Shown here: in pieces, positions 8,328-17,309 of the stretch
Layout: each line of letters starts with the position of its first letter
Numbering within the stretch: the first letter of the stretch is position 1
From: Rhizobiaceae bacterium
GTDB taxonomy: Bacteria; Pseudomonadota; Alphaproteobacteria; Rhizobiales; Rhizobiaceae
DNA: 64,000 nt
Assembly: GCA_023953905.1 (NCBI GenBank)
Contig: JAMLJA010000007.1
Coordinates: 161,379-225,378, forward strand
Direction: 5' to 3'
Translations under genes and position numbers: made by a program
Notes under the pieces: model-generated
The model's database searches: none
What the model saw: only the letters and a program-made list of their open reading frames with translations
Told to the model about the DNA's origin: nothing

Positions 8328-10051
8328 ACGTAATCCCGTGCGACGGCGGCCCCGCGCTGGCCCTTGAGAAACTCGAAGTCACATCCTTCGTCCGCCTGCA
8401 GTATCTGGTCGGAGAAGAGCCGCTCGAATCCGCTGGCCGGTGGCGCTGCGGGTGTCCATTCGGACTTGCGGCGCGCCAGTTCCTCATCGGAGATTTCCAG
8501 CGTGATCGAGTTGGCGGCGGCGTCGATGGCAATCATGTCGCCGTTCCTGACCAGAGCGAGCGGGCCACCCAGAGCCGCCTCGGGCGAAACATGCAGAATG
8601 ACGGTGCCGTAGGCAGTACCGCTCATGCGTGCATCGGAAATGCGGACCATATCCGTCACACCCTTCTGCAGCAGCTTGCGCGGCAGGCCCATATTGCCGA
8701 CCTCGGGCATGCCGGGATAACCGCGCGGCCCGCAATTCTTCAGGACCAGAACGCTGTGCTCGTCGACTTCGAGGTCCGGATCGTCGATGCGTGCGTGATA
8801 GTCATCGATATTCTCGAAAACGACCGCGCCGCCGCGATGCGTCATCAGCGAAGCTGTCGCCGCGGACGGCTTCATGATCGCTCCGTTCGGCGCCAGGTTC
8901 CCGCGCAGCACGACGATGCCGCCATCCTTCGTCAGTGGATCGGACATCGGCCTGATGACATCCTCGTTGAGAACCCGCACGGCGGCGTTGTTCTCGGCGA
9001 TGGTGTGGCCATTGACCGTCAGGCAGTCACCATGCAGACGCCCCGCCTCGAGCAGCCGTTTCAGAACGGCCTGCATCCCTCCGGCGTTGAAGAAGTCCTC
9101 CATCAGGAAGCGGCCCGAGGGCATCAGGTCGACAATGGTCGGGATATTGCGTCCGATGCGGTTCCAGTCATCGAGTTCGAACGGTACTTCCATGCGACCG
9201 GCAAGCGCCTGCAGATGGATCACCGCATTGGTGGAGCCGCCAATGGCCGCATTGGCCGAGATCGCGTTCTCGAATGCCTCGCGCGTCAGCACCTGCGACA
9301 TGCGCAGATCCTGGCGCACCATCTCCACGATCCGGCGTCCGCTCATGAACGCAAGGACGCGTCTTCTCGCGTCGACGGACGGGATTGCCGCGTTTCCGGG
9401 TAATGTGATCCCCATCGCTTCGGACAGGCAGGCCATCGTCGAGGCCGTGCCCATCGTGTTGCAGGTACCGGGCGAACGGCTCATGGCGGCTTCGGCCGCA
9501 GAAAATTGCGCGGGCGTGATGTCGCCTGCGCGCATTTCTTCGCTCAAGCGCCAGACATCGGTGCCCGAGCCAAGCACCTGACCGTCGAAGCTGCCGCTCA
9601 GCATGGGTCCTGCCGAGACGAGCAGCGAAGGCAGATTGCAACTCGCCGCACCCATCAGCAGCGCGGGCGTTGTCTTGTCGCATCCGGCCAAAAGCACAAC
9701 GCCGTCAATGGGATTGGCGCGGATGCTTTCCTCCACCTCGATGGCGGCGAGGTTTCGGAACATCATCGCCGTCGGGCGCATGTTCGATTCGCCCAGCGAC
9801 ATTACGGGGAATTCGACCGGAAAGCCTCCAGCCTCGAACACGCCACGGCGCACATGTTCTGCCAGATCGCGAAGCTGGCCATTGCACGGCGTTAGCTCGG
9901 ACCAGGAATTGCAGATACCGATCACCGGTCGACCGTCGAACAGGTGCGGCGGGAAACCCTGGTTCTTCATCCAGCTTCGATGGATGAATGCCCCTTTCTC
10001 CTGTCCCCCGAACCACTCGGTCGAACGCAGCGGATCTTTCTTGTCGGTCAT
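8324..10051 (-). CDS. IlvD/Edd-family dehydratase (probable sugar-acid dehydratase)
   Basis: A 575-residue Fe-S dehydratase. The conserved cysteine blocks are present: LAGCDKTTPALLMGAAS, then GTCNTMGTASTMACLSEAMG. The family's GNLAPNGAIMKPSA and RISDARMSGTAYGT blocks are also present. The open frame extends 32 codons further upstream, but that part (Arg-rich, no homology) is read-through; the ATG at 10051 begins MTDKKDPLRSTEWFGG, the usual start of the arabonate/xylonate/galactonate dehydratase branch (RSxxWF). That branch dehydrates aldonic acids to 2-keto-3-deoxy acids, so a sugar-acid role is more likely than valine/isoleucine synthesis. It lies between the importer ATPases and the ceramidase-like gene, and is coupled to the latter. 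Confidence 0.9.
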   Translation of the reverse strand: MTDKKDPLRSTEWFGGQEKGAFIHRSWMKNQGFPPHLFDGRPVIGICNSWSELTPCNGQLRDLAEHVRRGVFEAGGFPVEFPVMSLGESNMRPTAMMFRNLAAIEVEESIRANPIDGVVLLAGCDKTTPALLMGAASCNLPSLLVSAGPMLSGSFDGQVLGSGTDVWRLSEEMRAGDITPAQFSAAEAAMSRSPGTCNTMGTASTMACLSEAMGITLPGNAAIPSVDARRRVLAFMSGRRIVEMVRQDLRMSQVLTREAFENAISANAAIGGSTNAVIHLQALAGRMEVPFELDDWNRIGRNIPTIVDLMPSGRFLMEDFFNAGGMQAVLKRLLEAGRLHGDCLTVNGHTIAENNAAVRVLNEDVIRPMSDPLTKDGGIVVLRGNLAPNGAIMKPSAATASLMTHRGGAVVFENIDDYHARIDDPDLEVDEHSVLVLKNCGPRGYPGMPEVGNMGLPRKLLQKGVTDMVRISDARMSGTAYGTVILHVSPEAALGGPLALVRNGDMIAIDAAANSITLEISDEELARRKSEWTPAAPPASGFERLFSDQILQADEGCDFEFLKGQRGAAVARDYV

Positions 10052-10115
10052 TTCGGTTCTCGCAAATCTGGCGACGTGGCCGTGAGACAATTGGTTGCTT
10101 TCGCGCGCTGGAGCT

Positions 10116-11108
10116 TCAGGCAGCCGCTGCGCGCGTGTCCTCCGCAAAGTGGCAAGCCACCTGATGGCGCTCGCCCATATCCCTGAGTTCGGGCGCTTCC
10201 TGCCGGCAAATGTCGCGCGCGATCGGGCAGCGCTGGCTGAACCGGCAGCCGGGAGGCGGGTTGAGAGCGCTTGAAACCTCCCCGCCCAGCCGCGCGCGTT
10301 TGCCCCTCAGGCGGGGATGGGCGACCGGGATGGCAGCCAGCAATGCCTGCGTGTAAGGGTGTCGCGGCGCCGTATAGAGTGCATCCTTGCGCGCGATCTC
10401 CACGACCTCTCCGAGATACATGACCGCCACCCGATCCGAGATGTGGCGGACCACGGACAAATCATGGGCAATGAACAGATAGGAGAGGTTGAATTCCTCC
10501 TGGAGGTCCTTGAGCAGATTGATGACCTGCGCCTGAACCGAAACGTCGAGCGCCGACACCGCCTCGTCGCAGACGATGAACCGGGGTTCGCCCGCCAGTG
10601 CGCGGGCGATGCCGATGCGCTGCCGTTGCCCACCCGAGAACTCGTGCGGAAAGCGTGTGATGTGCGCGCTATTGAGCCCGACCTTGTCCAGCAGTGCCTG
10701 CGCTCGCTCGCGCATCTCCTTGCGCGACAGGCCGCCTTGCACATAAAGCGGTTCGTTGACGATCTCCTCCACCGTCATGCGTGGATTGAGCGAACTGAAC
10801 GGGTCCTGAAAGACGATCTGGATCGACTTTCGGATCTTCTTGAGTTCAACCGCGTCGAGTTGCAGCAGGTTGCGGTCCTCATAGAGCACCTGACCCTTGT
10901 CCGGCTCGATCAGTCTCAGAAGCAGGCGGCCGGTCGTCGACTTTCCGCAGCCGGATTCTCCCACGAGTCCTAGCGTTTCGCCCTCGCCAATGTCGAAGCT
11001 GACCCGATTGACGGCCTGCACCGTGCCGATGGTGGTGCCACGGAAGGGGCTGCGAATAGTGAAGTGCTTGGAAAGGTCACGAACGGACAGAAGCGGCGAA
11101 TGGCTCAT
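10116..11108 (-). CDS. Peptide-type ABC importer ATPase (DppF/OppF family)
   Basis: A 330-residue ATPase with Walker A GESGCGKST, Q-loop, signature FSGGQRQR, Walker B (IVCDEAVSALD) and an H-loop in LFIAHDLSVV. The C-terminal oligopeptide-type extension carries the cysteine-containing GCRFSQRCP motif. It overlaps the DppD-type gene by 4 bases (11105-11108). It pairs with the upstream ATPase to form the heterodimeric motor of the permease encoded at 12118-13955. Dpp/Opp-type importers also carry glycosides, opines and other conjugates, so the name does not fix the substrate. Confidence 0.93.
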   Translation of the reverse strand: MSHSPLLSVRDLSKHFTIRSPFRGTTIGTVQAVNRVSFDIGEGETLGLVGESGCGKSTTGRLLLRLIEPDKGQVLYEDRNLLQLDAVELKKIRKSIQIVFQDPFSSLNPRMTVEEIVNEPLYVQGGLSRKEMRERAQALLDKVGLNSAHITRFPHEFSGGQRQRIGIARALAGEPRFIVCDEAVSALDVSVQAQVINLLKDLQEEFNLSYLFIAHDLSVVRHISDRVAVMYLGEVVEIARKDALYTAPRHPYTQALLAAIPVAHPRLRGKRARLGGEVSSALNPPPGCRFSQRCPIARDICRQEAPELRDMGERHQVACHFAEDTRAAAA

Positions 11109-12121
11109 GCTTCGGCTCCCTCTGGCAGCATCGAACGCGTGACCAGTTCCGTGGCCCGGATGCAGGCGGAGGCGTGCTTTTCACCCAGGCCGATCATGGG
11201 CGGACGGCCCGTCCTGCATGCATCCAGCGCAAGGTCGCAACGCGGCGCGAAACGGCAGCCGGGCGGCAATGCCGACAGGCTGGGCAGCGATCCGGGAATG
11301 GTCGTCAGACGGCGTGGATTTCCGGTCAGTTCCGGCGTGCACTGCATCAGCCCCCTTGTATAGGGATGGCCGGGCCGGTCGAAGATCTCCGTCACAGGAC
11401 CCTGTTCGGCGATGCGGCCGGAATACATGACCACCACCTTGTCGGCGCATTCGGCAATAACGCCCATGCTATGGGTGATCAGGACGATCGCCATCCGCGT
11501 TTCCGCCTGGATTTCCAGAAGCAGGTCGAGAAGCTGCGCCTGGATCGTCACGTCGAGTGCGGTTGTCGGCTCATCGGCAAGCAGCAGTTTGGGCGAGCAG
11601 GACAGCGCAATCGCGATCATGACGCGCTGGCGCATCCCACCCGAGAGTTGGTGGGGATAGTCATTCATGCGCTGGGCCGGTGACGGGATACCAACCTTGG
11701 CCAACAGCTCCACGCCCCTGTCGAATGCTGCGCGCCGGCTGATGCGTTCATGAATTCTGATCGGCTCCATCAACTGGTCGCCGATCTTCAGTACCGGATT
11801 GAGCGAACTCATCGGCTCCTGGAAGACCATGCCGATCGATCCGCCGCGCAGTCGACGCAACTCCCTGTCCGAAGCCTGTGTGAGGTCGCGCCCATCGAAC
11901 ATGATGCGCTTGGCGGTGACCCGCGCGGTGTCTTTCGGCAGCAGTCCGATGATCCCGAGCGCGGTCACGCTCTTGCCGGAGCCGCTTTCGCCGATCAGAC
12001 CGACGATCTCGCCCTCATTGACGTCGAAGCTGACGTCGTCGACGGCAACAACCGTGCCTTCGTCGCCGGTAAAGGACGTGCTCAGCCCTTCTATGCTCAG
12101 AATGGGGTCTGTTCGCGTCAT
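11105..12121 (-). CDS. Peptide-type ABC importer ATPase (DppD/OppD family)
   Basis: A 338-residue ATPase: Walker A GESGSGKSV, signature LSGGMRQR, Walker B (LLADEPTTALD), H-loop LITHSMG, and C-terminal GCRFAPRC cysteine motif. An upstream extension of the open frame to 12388 is out-of-frame permease sequence. The ATG at 12121 is preferred because it overlaps the DppC stop in an ATGA (12118-12121) and starts MTRTDPILSIEGLSTSF, the usual N-terminus. It is the partner of the DppF-type ATPase that follows with a 4-base overlap. Confidence 0.93.
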   Translation of the reverse strand: MTRTDPILSIEGLSTSFTGDEGTVVAVDDVSFDVNEGEIVGLIGESGSGKSVTALGIIGLLPKDTARVTAKRIMFDGRDLTQASDRELRRLRGGSIGMVFQEPMSSLNPVLKIGDQLMEPIRIHERISRRAAFDRGVELLAKVGIPSPAQRMNDYPHQLSGGMRQRVMIAIALSCSPKLLLADEPTTALDVTIQAQLLDLLLEIQAETRMAIVLITHSMGVIAECADKVVVMYSGRIAEQGPVTEIFDRPGHPYTRGLMQCTPELTGNPRRLTTIPGSLPSLSALPPGCRFAPRCDLALDACRTGRPPMIGLGEKHASACIRATELVTRSMLPEGAEA

Positions 12122-13014
12122 GACTGTTCCAGCTTCACGCGGGGGTCGAGCACATCTCTCAATCCGTCGCCCAGAAGGTTGAGGCCAAGCACGGTGATGG
12201 CAATCGCCATGCCGGGAATGATCGTCAGCCACGGCGCCTCGCGGATATAGCTGCGGCCCTCCGAGATCATGATCCCCCAGCTCGCGTCGGTAGGAGCGGC
12301 GCCAAGGCCGAGAAAGCTCAAAACCGCCTCCGACAGGATCGCGTAGGCGAAGACAAAGCTGAGCTGGACGACCAGCGGCGCCATGCAATTGGGGAGGATG
12401 TGCCGGCGCAGGATGTGAAAGTCCCCTGCTCCGGCCGCCCGCGACGCGTTGACGAACTCAAGTTCTTTCACCTGCAGCACGGAAGCGCGCAGGATACGCG
12501 CGGTGCGCGGAATATAGACGACGGCCAGCGAAATGACGGCGGTCATGGCCGACGCCCCCATGGCAGCGGCAATGCCGATTGCCAGAAGCACCGACGGGAA
12601 CGCCATCAGCGCGTCGGACAGGCGCATGAGAATGCCGTCCAGACGCCTGAAATAGCCCGCCAGTGCGCCGAGGATCACCCCGAACACGGCATTCAGCAGG
12701 ACGACGCCAAGCCCAATGGAGAGGCTGAGACGCGCGCCCCACGCCACGCGGCTGAACAGGTCGCGACCGAGATTGTCCGTCCCCAAGAGGAAGTCGAACG
12801 ATGGCGGCTGGAAGCGCGAGCGAATGGCCATCTTGTTGGGATCGACAGGCGAGATGACCGGCGCCAGGATAGCGATTGCCGCCACGAAGACGCACAGCCA
12901 CAACCCGATCATGAAGGAGCGATGCCGCAGCAGGCGCCGCACGCGTCGACCGTTCAGGAAACGTCGCAGCAACGACGCGTCTCTCGGGCTCTCGTTCAAT
13001 TCGAGACTTGTCAT
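12118..13014 (-). CDS. Peptide-type ABC importer permease (DppC/OppC family)
   Basis: A 298-residue inner-membrane permease. The N-terminus has the OppC-type arrangement: cytoplasmic tail, first helix (FMIGLWLCVFVAAIAILAP), then the conserved LLGTDNLGRDLFSRVAWGARLSL block. Five further hydrophobic segments follow, with the EAA-type loop (NASRAAGAGDFHILRRHILPN) that docks with the ATPase. It overlaps both neighbours by 4 bases, so the B, C, D and F genes form one tightly coupled operon. Confidence 0.93.
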   Translation of the reverse strand: MTSLELNESPRDASLLRRFLNGRRVRRLLRHRSFMIGLWLCVFVAAIAILAPVISPVDPNKMAIRSRFQPPSFDFLLGTDNLGRDLFSRVAWGARLSLSIGLGVVLLNAVFGVILGALAGYFRRLDGILMRLSDALMAFPSVLLAIGIAAAMGASAMTAVISLAVVYIPRTARILRASVLQVKELEFVNASRAAGAGDFHILRRHILPNCMAPLVVQLSFVFAYAILSEAVLSFLGLGAAPTDASWGIMISEGRSYIREAPWLTIIPGMAIAITVLGLNLLGDGLRDVLDPRVKLEQS

Positions 13015-13955
13015 TGTACGCGCACCCTGGGATCGAGCCAGGCATAGAGCACGTCGACGACGATGTTCAGGATCAGCAGAACCGCCGCGACGAAGATGAG
13101 CCCTCCCTGGATCATGGGATAGTCGCGCCCGAGGATCGCGTTGCCGAGCAGCGCTCCAATGCCGGGCACCGCGAAGATCGTCTCCACGATGACCGACCCC
13201 GACAGGAGGACGGACAGAATCATGCCGAGCACGGTGACGACCGGAATGAGCACGTTGTTCATGGCGTGCTTGAAGATGACGCGCGCCTCACTCGCCCCTT
13301 TGGCGCGTGCCGTGCGGATATAGTCCTGCCCCAGAACCTCGAGCATGGTGGAACGGGTCAGCCTCGCGAGAAGGCCGATCTGCATCATGGCGAGGGAGAG
13401 GGCCGGCATGGTTGCCGCCAGGAACCAGCCTGCAGGATCCTCGAAGAAGGGCACATAGCCTCCCGTCGGCAGCCAGCCGAGATGAACGGAAAACAGGACG
13501 ATCATCACCAGCCCCAGCCAGAAGTTGGGGACCGATACCCCGATGAGCGCGAAGGACATGGCGATCTGGTCGACCCAGCGATTGTGCTTCATCGCGGCCA
13601 CGACGCCGATCGAAAGGCCCAGCACTATGGTCAGCACGAGCGAGTAGATCGCCAGCGAAATGCTGATCGGGGACCGTTCGATGACCACCTTCAGCACCGG
13701 CTCGCCTAGAATGATGGAGTAGCCGAGATCGCCTTTGAAGAGATTGGTGTAGAAGATCATGATCTGCGTCAGGAAAGACTTGTCGAGCCCGAGGGTCTCG
13801 CGCAGCCTTATCAGGTCGTCCGGCGTTGCATTGGGACCCGCCAGTACAGCGGCGGGATCCCCGGGTACCAGCTGCATGATCCCGAAGGAGATCAGGCTGA
13901 CGAGAAGCAGAATAGGCACGGCCTGCGCAAGGCGCCTCAGCGTGTAAGCAAACAT
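13011..13955 (-). CDS. Peptide-type ABC importer permease (DppB/OppB family)
   Basis: A 314-residue permease starting MFAYTLRRLAQAVPILLLVSLISFGIMQLVPGDPA, the signature OppB/DppB N-terminus. Six hydrophobic segments and an EAA loop (RTARAKGASEARVIFKHAMNN) follow. It partners the DppC-type permease, whose start overlaps its stop. The binding-protein gene lies 61 bases upstream. Confidence 0.93.
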   Translation of the reverse strand: MFAYTLRRLAQAVPILLLVSLISFGIMQLVPGDPAAVLAGPNATPDDLIRLRETLGLDKSFLTQIMIFYTNLFKGDLGYSIILGEPVLKVVIERSPISISLAIYSLVLTIVLGLSIGVVAAMKHNRWVDQIAMSFALIGVSVPNFWLGLVMIVLFSVHLGWLPTGGYVPFFEDPAGWFLAATMPALSLAMMQIGLLARLTRSTMLEVLGQDYIRTARAKGASEARVIFKHAMNNVLIPVVTVLGMILSVLLSGSVIVETIFAVPGIGALLGNAILGRDYPMIQGGLIFVAAVLLILNIVVDVLYAWLDPRVRVQ

Positions 13956-14016
13956 GAGACCTCCATACGCTTCCGTGCCTGTTCGATCATTGCGGACAAT
14001 GGATCACGAAGACGTC

Positions 14017-15594
14017 TCAGTTCTCCAGCCAGACATTCGAGACGCGCGTGTTGAAAAAGGGCACGTAGCCTTTCACGTTCGCTCGCGTTGCCTGGTTCTT
14101 GGGCGTGACGCCGAAAGGAATGGCCATCACCTGCTCGAACACACGCTCCTGAGCCTTGGCGAAGGCAGCCTTGCGTTCCTCGAGATCGGGGCTGTTGCTC
14201 AGAATCTCGAACTGCTTCATGAACTCGGCGTCGGACTTGTTGTCCTTCGGTTTGTGCACGTTGGAGGGGTCGGCAAGGTTGCGCAAGGACTGCGCTCCGC
14301 CCTGCGCGGTCACCGTGATCCAGCCGGTATAGAAGAAGTTCCAGCCCTTGGTCTCGTTGACGCTCATGCCAAGAGCCGTCGGCCAGTCCAGCACCACCAG
14401 TTCAGCGTTCATGCCGACTGCCTTCATTTGCTCCGACATGACCAGCGCCGCAGTATAGAGGCGGGGAATGTCGCGCGTCGTCAGAAGCCTGATGGGTTCT
14501 CCATTGTAGCCGGCTTCCTTGAGCAGCGCCTTGGCCGCTTCAGGATCATTGCGGTTGTAATACTGGCTTCCGGCTTCCGAATAATAGGTCTGGCCGGGAA
14601 ACTGGAAGGATGGATTGAGGCTATATGAGCCGTCGCTCATGGCGTCCATGATCTCATCGAGGTTGAGCGCCGCCTGAATGGCCTGCCGCACCTTCAGATT
14701 GTCGGTCGGCGGTTCCGAAAGATTGGGATAGGTGAGCCAAAGCGCAGCGTGCTTGAGTTGCGTCTGGACGATGTCCTTGTTGTCCGCAATTCGTTCCGTG
14801 GACAAGGTTGGCACGTCCTCGACGATGTCGACCTCGCCTGTTTCGAGAGCTGCGAGACGCGCGCCCGGCTCCGCCAATGTGCGGAACGTGACCGTATCCA
14901 CGCAAGCCTGCTTGCGGCCGGCAAAACCCGACAGGCCATCAAGCGTCTCGTTCGGCTTGTAGTCCTCATAGCGCTTGAGCTTCACATGGCTGTCGGCCAC
15001 GAACTCATCGAGCTGGAACGGACCGGTGCCGATCGCCTCGAGACGCGTCGCCTCGGCATTAGCCTGTTCGGAAGGAATGATGACGATCGGCACGGTCGAA
15101 GCGGAAATGCTCTCCAAAAAGCTCGCCTGAGGCTCCTTTAGAATGATCTTGAAGGTGGCGTCGTCCGGCGTTTCCCAGTGGTCGACACTGCCCAGCGCGG
15201 AACGATCGACGCCGATCCGGCTGTAGCGGTCGAAGGAAGCGGCCACGTCCGCCGATGTCAGCGGCTTGCCATTGTGGAACTTGACGCCGGAGCGCAGCGT
15301 GAAAATGTAGGTCAGCTTGTCATCGCTCACATCGAGCGAATCCGCGAGATCGAGGATCGGCGCCATCTTGTCGTCGCGCGTCATCAGTGTCTCGAAAATG
15401 TTCATCGCGACGTTGCGCGTGGCATTCGCCGCATTCACATGCTGGTCGAGCGTGCCGAGCTTGGCTTCCATGCCAAGCACGAGATCACCACCCACTTTGC
15501 CGCAGATGTCCGCGTAGGCCGGACCAGCTGCCAATGCGAGCGCGCTTGCAACGAGCAGGCTACGCAATCTGCCTTTTGAGATTCTGTGCGTCAT
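14017..15594 (-). CDS. ABC importer solute-binding protein, family 5 (peptide/nickel type)
   Basis: A 525-residue exported binding protein. The ATG at 15594 has a strong GGGGAAGAG ribosome-binding site and is followed by a classical signal peptide (basic start, then LLVASALALAAGPAYA). An ATG ten codons upstream is possible but has a worse context. The mature protein shows the SBP_bac_5 pattern: LVLGMEAKLGTLDQHVNAA, the KFHNGKPLTSADVAASFDRY block, and a C-terminal WTVTAQGG/FMKQFE region. It delivers substrate to the DppBCDF-type complex downstream. Members of this family bind peptides but also sugars, opines and polyamine-like conjugates. Confidence 0.92.
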   Translation of the reverse strand: MTHRISKGRLRSLLVASALALAAGPAYADICGKVGGDLVLGMEAKLGTLDQHVNAANATRNVAMNIFETLMTRDDKMAPILDLADSLDVSDDKLTYIFTLRSGVKFHNGKPLTSADVAASFDRYSRIGVDRSALGSVDHWETPDDATFKIILKEPQASFLESISASTVPIVIIPSEQANAEATRLEAIGTGPFQLDEFVADSHVKLKRYEDYKPNETLDGLSGFAGRKQACVDTVTFRTLAEPGARLAALETGEVDIVEDVPTLSTERIADNKDIVQTQLKHAALWLTYPNLSEPPTDNLKVRQAIQAALNLDEIMDAMSDGSYSLNPSFQFPGQTYYSEAGSQYYNRNDPEAAKALLKEAGYNGEPIRLLTTRDIPRLYTAALVMSEQMKAVGMNAELVVLDWPTALGMSVNETKGWNFFYTGWITVTAQGGAQSLRNLADPSNVHKPKDNKSDAEFMKQFEILSNSPDLEERKAAFAKAQERVFEQVMAIPFGVTPKNQATRANVKGYVPFFNTRVSNVWLEN

Positions 15595-15692
15595 TTGACT
15601 CTTCCCCTCTATGTTTCTTGGCACATTTCCCTCGACACGCGGCGTGCGCCGAATACGAGGTTTCGCTTGGCGGCAGATGCGGGCAGAAAGCC

Positions 15693-16373
15693 CTACAGAA
15701 TGCCGTACTTCGCGAACACGCTTGCGAGGCTCTCCCCTGCCTCGAGATCAGCCAGAGTATTGCGCTCGCCGCGCAGGCGTTCCTGCGCAGCCGCGATAAC
15801 CTTGGCCTCGATTTCTTGCGGAACGACGACAACGCCATCTGCGTCACCGAATACGAGATCGCCGCTGTGAACCTTCACGCCGGCGCACTCGATGCCGACA
15901 TCAAGCGCGACGACTTTGCCGCGCCCCTTGCAATCGAGAGGCGCAATACCGCCGTGAAAAACCGGAAAACCTGCCGCAACGATCTCTTTCGTATCGCGCA
16001 CGAACCCGTCCATGACCGCGCCCGTCGCGCCACGAACCTTCGCGGCGGTGCTGAGCAGGCCGCCCCACGGGCCGATGCGCCCCGAGCTTCCGCAGGCAAA
16101 CACGGGAATTTCGTCGGTCTTCAGATCGTCGACGAGCCTGATTTCCAGCTCGTAGGGATTTTCGCCGTGTCGGGGACGGTCGTAGACGTCCATGCATAGA
16201 GCCGTTCGCGCCCTGCCAACCATGACCAGCGATGCGTCGAGAGGACGGATCTTGTGGTGCATGGCCTGGTTCATATAGCCGAGATCATCCAGCGCATCAG
16301 AAAGGAGCGCTGTGTAGAATCGCTGCTTGAGATCACTCAGGGACGTTTCCGGCTTGGTGTGTAGGGTGGCCAT
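15693..16373 (-). CDS. RraA-like/HMG-CHA aldolase family protein
   Basis: A 226-residue protein of the RraA fold. It has the GPWGGLLSTAAKVRGATGAVMDGFVRDT core, whose GG..A...G..G.V.DG..RD pattern carries the metal- and substrate-binding Arg-Asp of the 4-hydroxy-4-methyl-2-oxoglutarate/4-carboxy-4-hydroxy-2-oxoadipate aldolases, and the VHSGDLVFGDADGVVVVP block. The open frame reaches 16457, but ATG 16373 (MATLHTKPE) matches the family's usual length. It is the first gene of the minus-strand operon, divergent from the GntR gene. An aldolase, decarboxylase or lyase role is more likely here than RNase E regulation. Confidence 0.85.
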   Translation of the reverse strand: MATLHTKPETSLSDLKQRFYTALLSDALDDLGYMNQAMHHKIRPLDASLVMVGRARTALCMDVYDRPRHGENPYELEIRLVDDLKTDEIPVFACGSSGRIGPWGGLLSTAAKVRGATGAVMDGFVRDTKEIVAAGFPVFHGGIAPLDCKGRGKVVALDVGIECAGVKVHSGDLVFGDADGVVVVPQEIEAKVIAAAQERLRGERNTLADLEAGESLASVFAKYGIL

Positions 16374-16407
16374 CGTAACTGTCGCCCTTGTGATGAACTT
16401 CGCGTCA

Positions 16408-16441
16408 TTTCCATGTAGGTTTATCGTTAAACATATGGAAA
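16408..16441. promoter_or_regulatory. Nested palindromes: candidate GntR/FCD operator
   Basis: Between the divergent RraA-like and GntR genes lie two concentric inverted repeats. The outer arms are TTTCCAT (16408-16414) and ATGGAAA (16435-16441). The inner arms are GTTTA (16419-16423) and TAAAC (16428-16432). A further ATGGAAAA half-site follows near 16480. The surrounding stretch is AT-rich against a GC-rich background. Position and symmetry suit autoregulation by the adjacent GntR protein; this is inference. Confidence 0.55.
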
Positions 16442-16600
16442 ACTCGGGCCGCGTCAATAGAGAAATTCAGCAATCGCTTATGGAAAATCCTTGGCGGCGC
16501 GTTCCACCCGGAACACGGAGCGTCGCGTCCCGAATTGTCCATGATTTGACGCGTTCTGCAGGCTGTGGCTTATGCGCGCTGAAGGGAATGAGGGAGTCTT

Positions 16601-17263
16601 GTGGCGAAGATCGAGTCGGGCAGCCTTTCGGCGCGGATCTACTCAGAGCTTCGACGCGCGCTCATCGCCGGCGATTACAGTCCCGGTGAACGGCTGAAGA
16701 TGCAGGACCTGGCGGTCGAACTGGGTACCAGCGTGACACCTGTGAGAGAGGCCTGCCTGCGGCTGGTCAGCGAGCAGGCACTGGAACTTCGATCAGGCCG
16801 TTTCATCGTCGTGCCGGAACTGACGCGTGCGCGCTACTGGCAGATCCGGAAGATCCGCATTGCGCTCGAGTGCCTCGCCACGCGCGAAGGCGCAGCAAAT
16901 TGCAGCGCCGAGGATATCTCGCGACTGAAAAGCCTTCACAACAAGTTCGTGCAGCACGAGGCCAAGGGCCATCTGGTCAAGGCCCGCCATGCCAACCAGC
17001 AATTCCACTTTGCGCTTTACGCCCTTTGCGGAATGCCGCTGCTGATGGGGCAGATCGAGGCGATGTGGGCCTCCATGGGACCGATCCTCAACGTGTTCTA
17101 TCTGACGCGCGACCACGAATATGTCGGCGCGTATGAACATCTGGCGATCATGGACGCGCTGGCAAACCATGATGGCATCGCGGCGGCCGCTGCGCTGGAA
17201 CGCGATATCGTGGCCGGTGGTCTCGATATCCTGCGCCATTTCGACCGGCAGGATTCGGTTTGA
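16601..17263 (+). CDS. GntR-family transcriptional regulator, FadR/FCD subfamily
   Basis: A 220-residue regulator that starts with GTG behind an AGGGAG site. Residues 8-70 are the winged helix (LSARIYSELRRALIAGDYSPGERL, then LAVELGTSVTPVREACLRL). Residues 80-215 are an all-helical FCD ligand domain with the metal-ligand style histidines (RHANQQFHFALYALCG). It is divergent from the RraA-like gene and the peptide-importer operon, with the nested palindrome between them, so it probably controls that operon in response to an organic-acid intermediate. Confidence 0.92.
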   Translation: MAKIESGSLSARIYSELRRALIAGDYSPGERLKMQDLAVELGTSVTPVREACLRLVSEQALELRSGRFIVVPELTRARYWQIRKIRIALECLATREGAANCSAEDISRLKSLHNKFVQHEAKGHLVKARHANQQFHFALYALCGMPLLMGQIEAMWASMGPILNVFYLTRDHEYVGAYEHLAIMDALANHDGIAAAAALERDIVAGGLDILRHFDRQDSV

Positions 17264-17309
17264 TCTGATCTTCTGATCCGGCGTTTCCCGTTCGCGGAAG
17301 GGCGTTTGC

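Noticed and set aside
6390..8333. A 647-codon plus-strand frame antisense to the YhaO-like and ceramidase-like genes
   Set aside because: It lies opposite two genes with clear catalytic motifs and has no family pattern; long antisense frames are common in GC-rich DNA.
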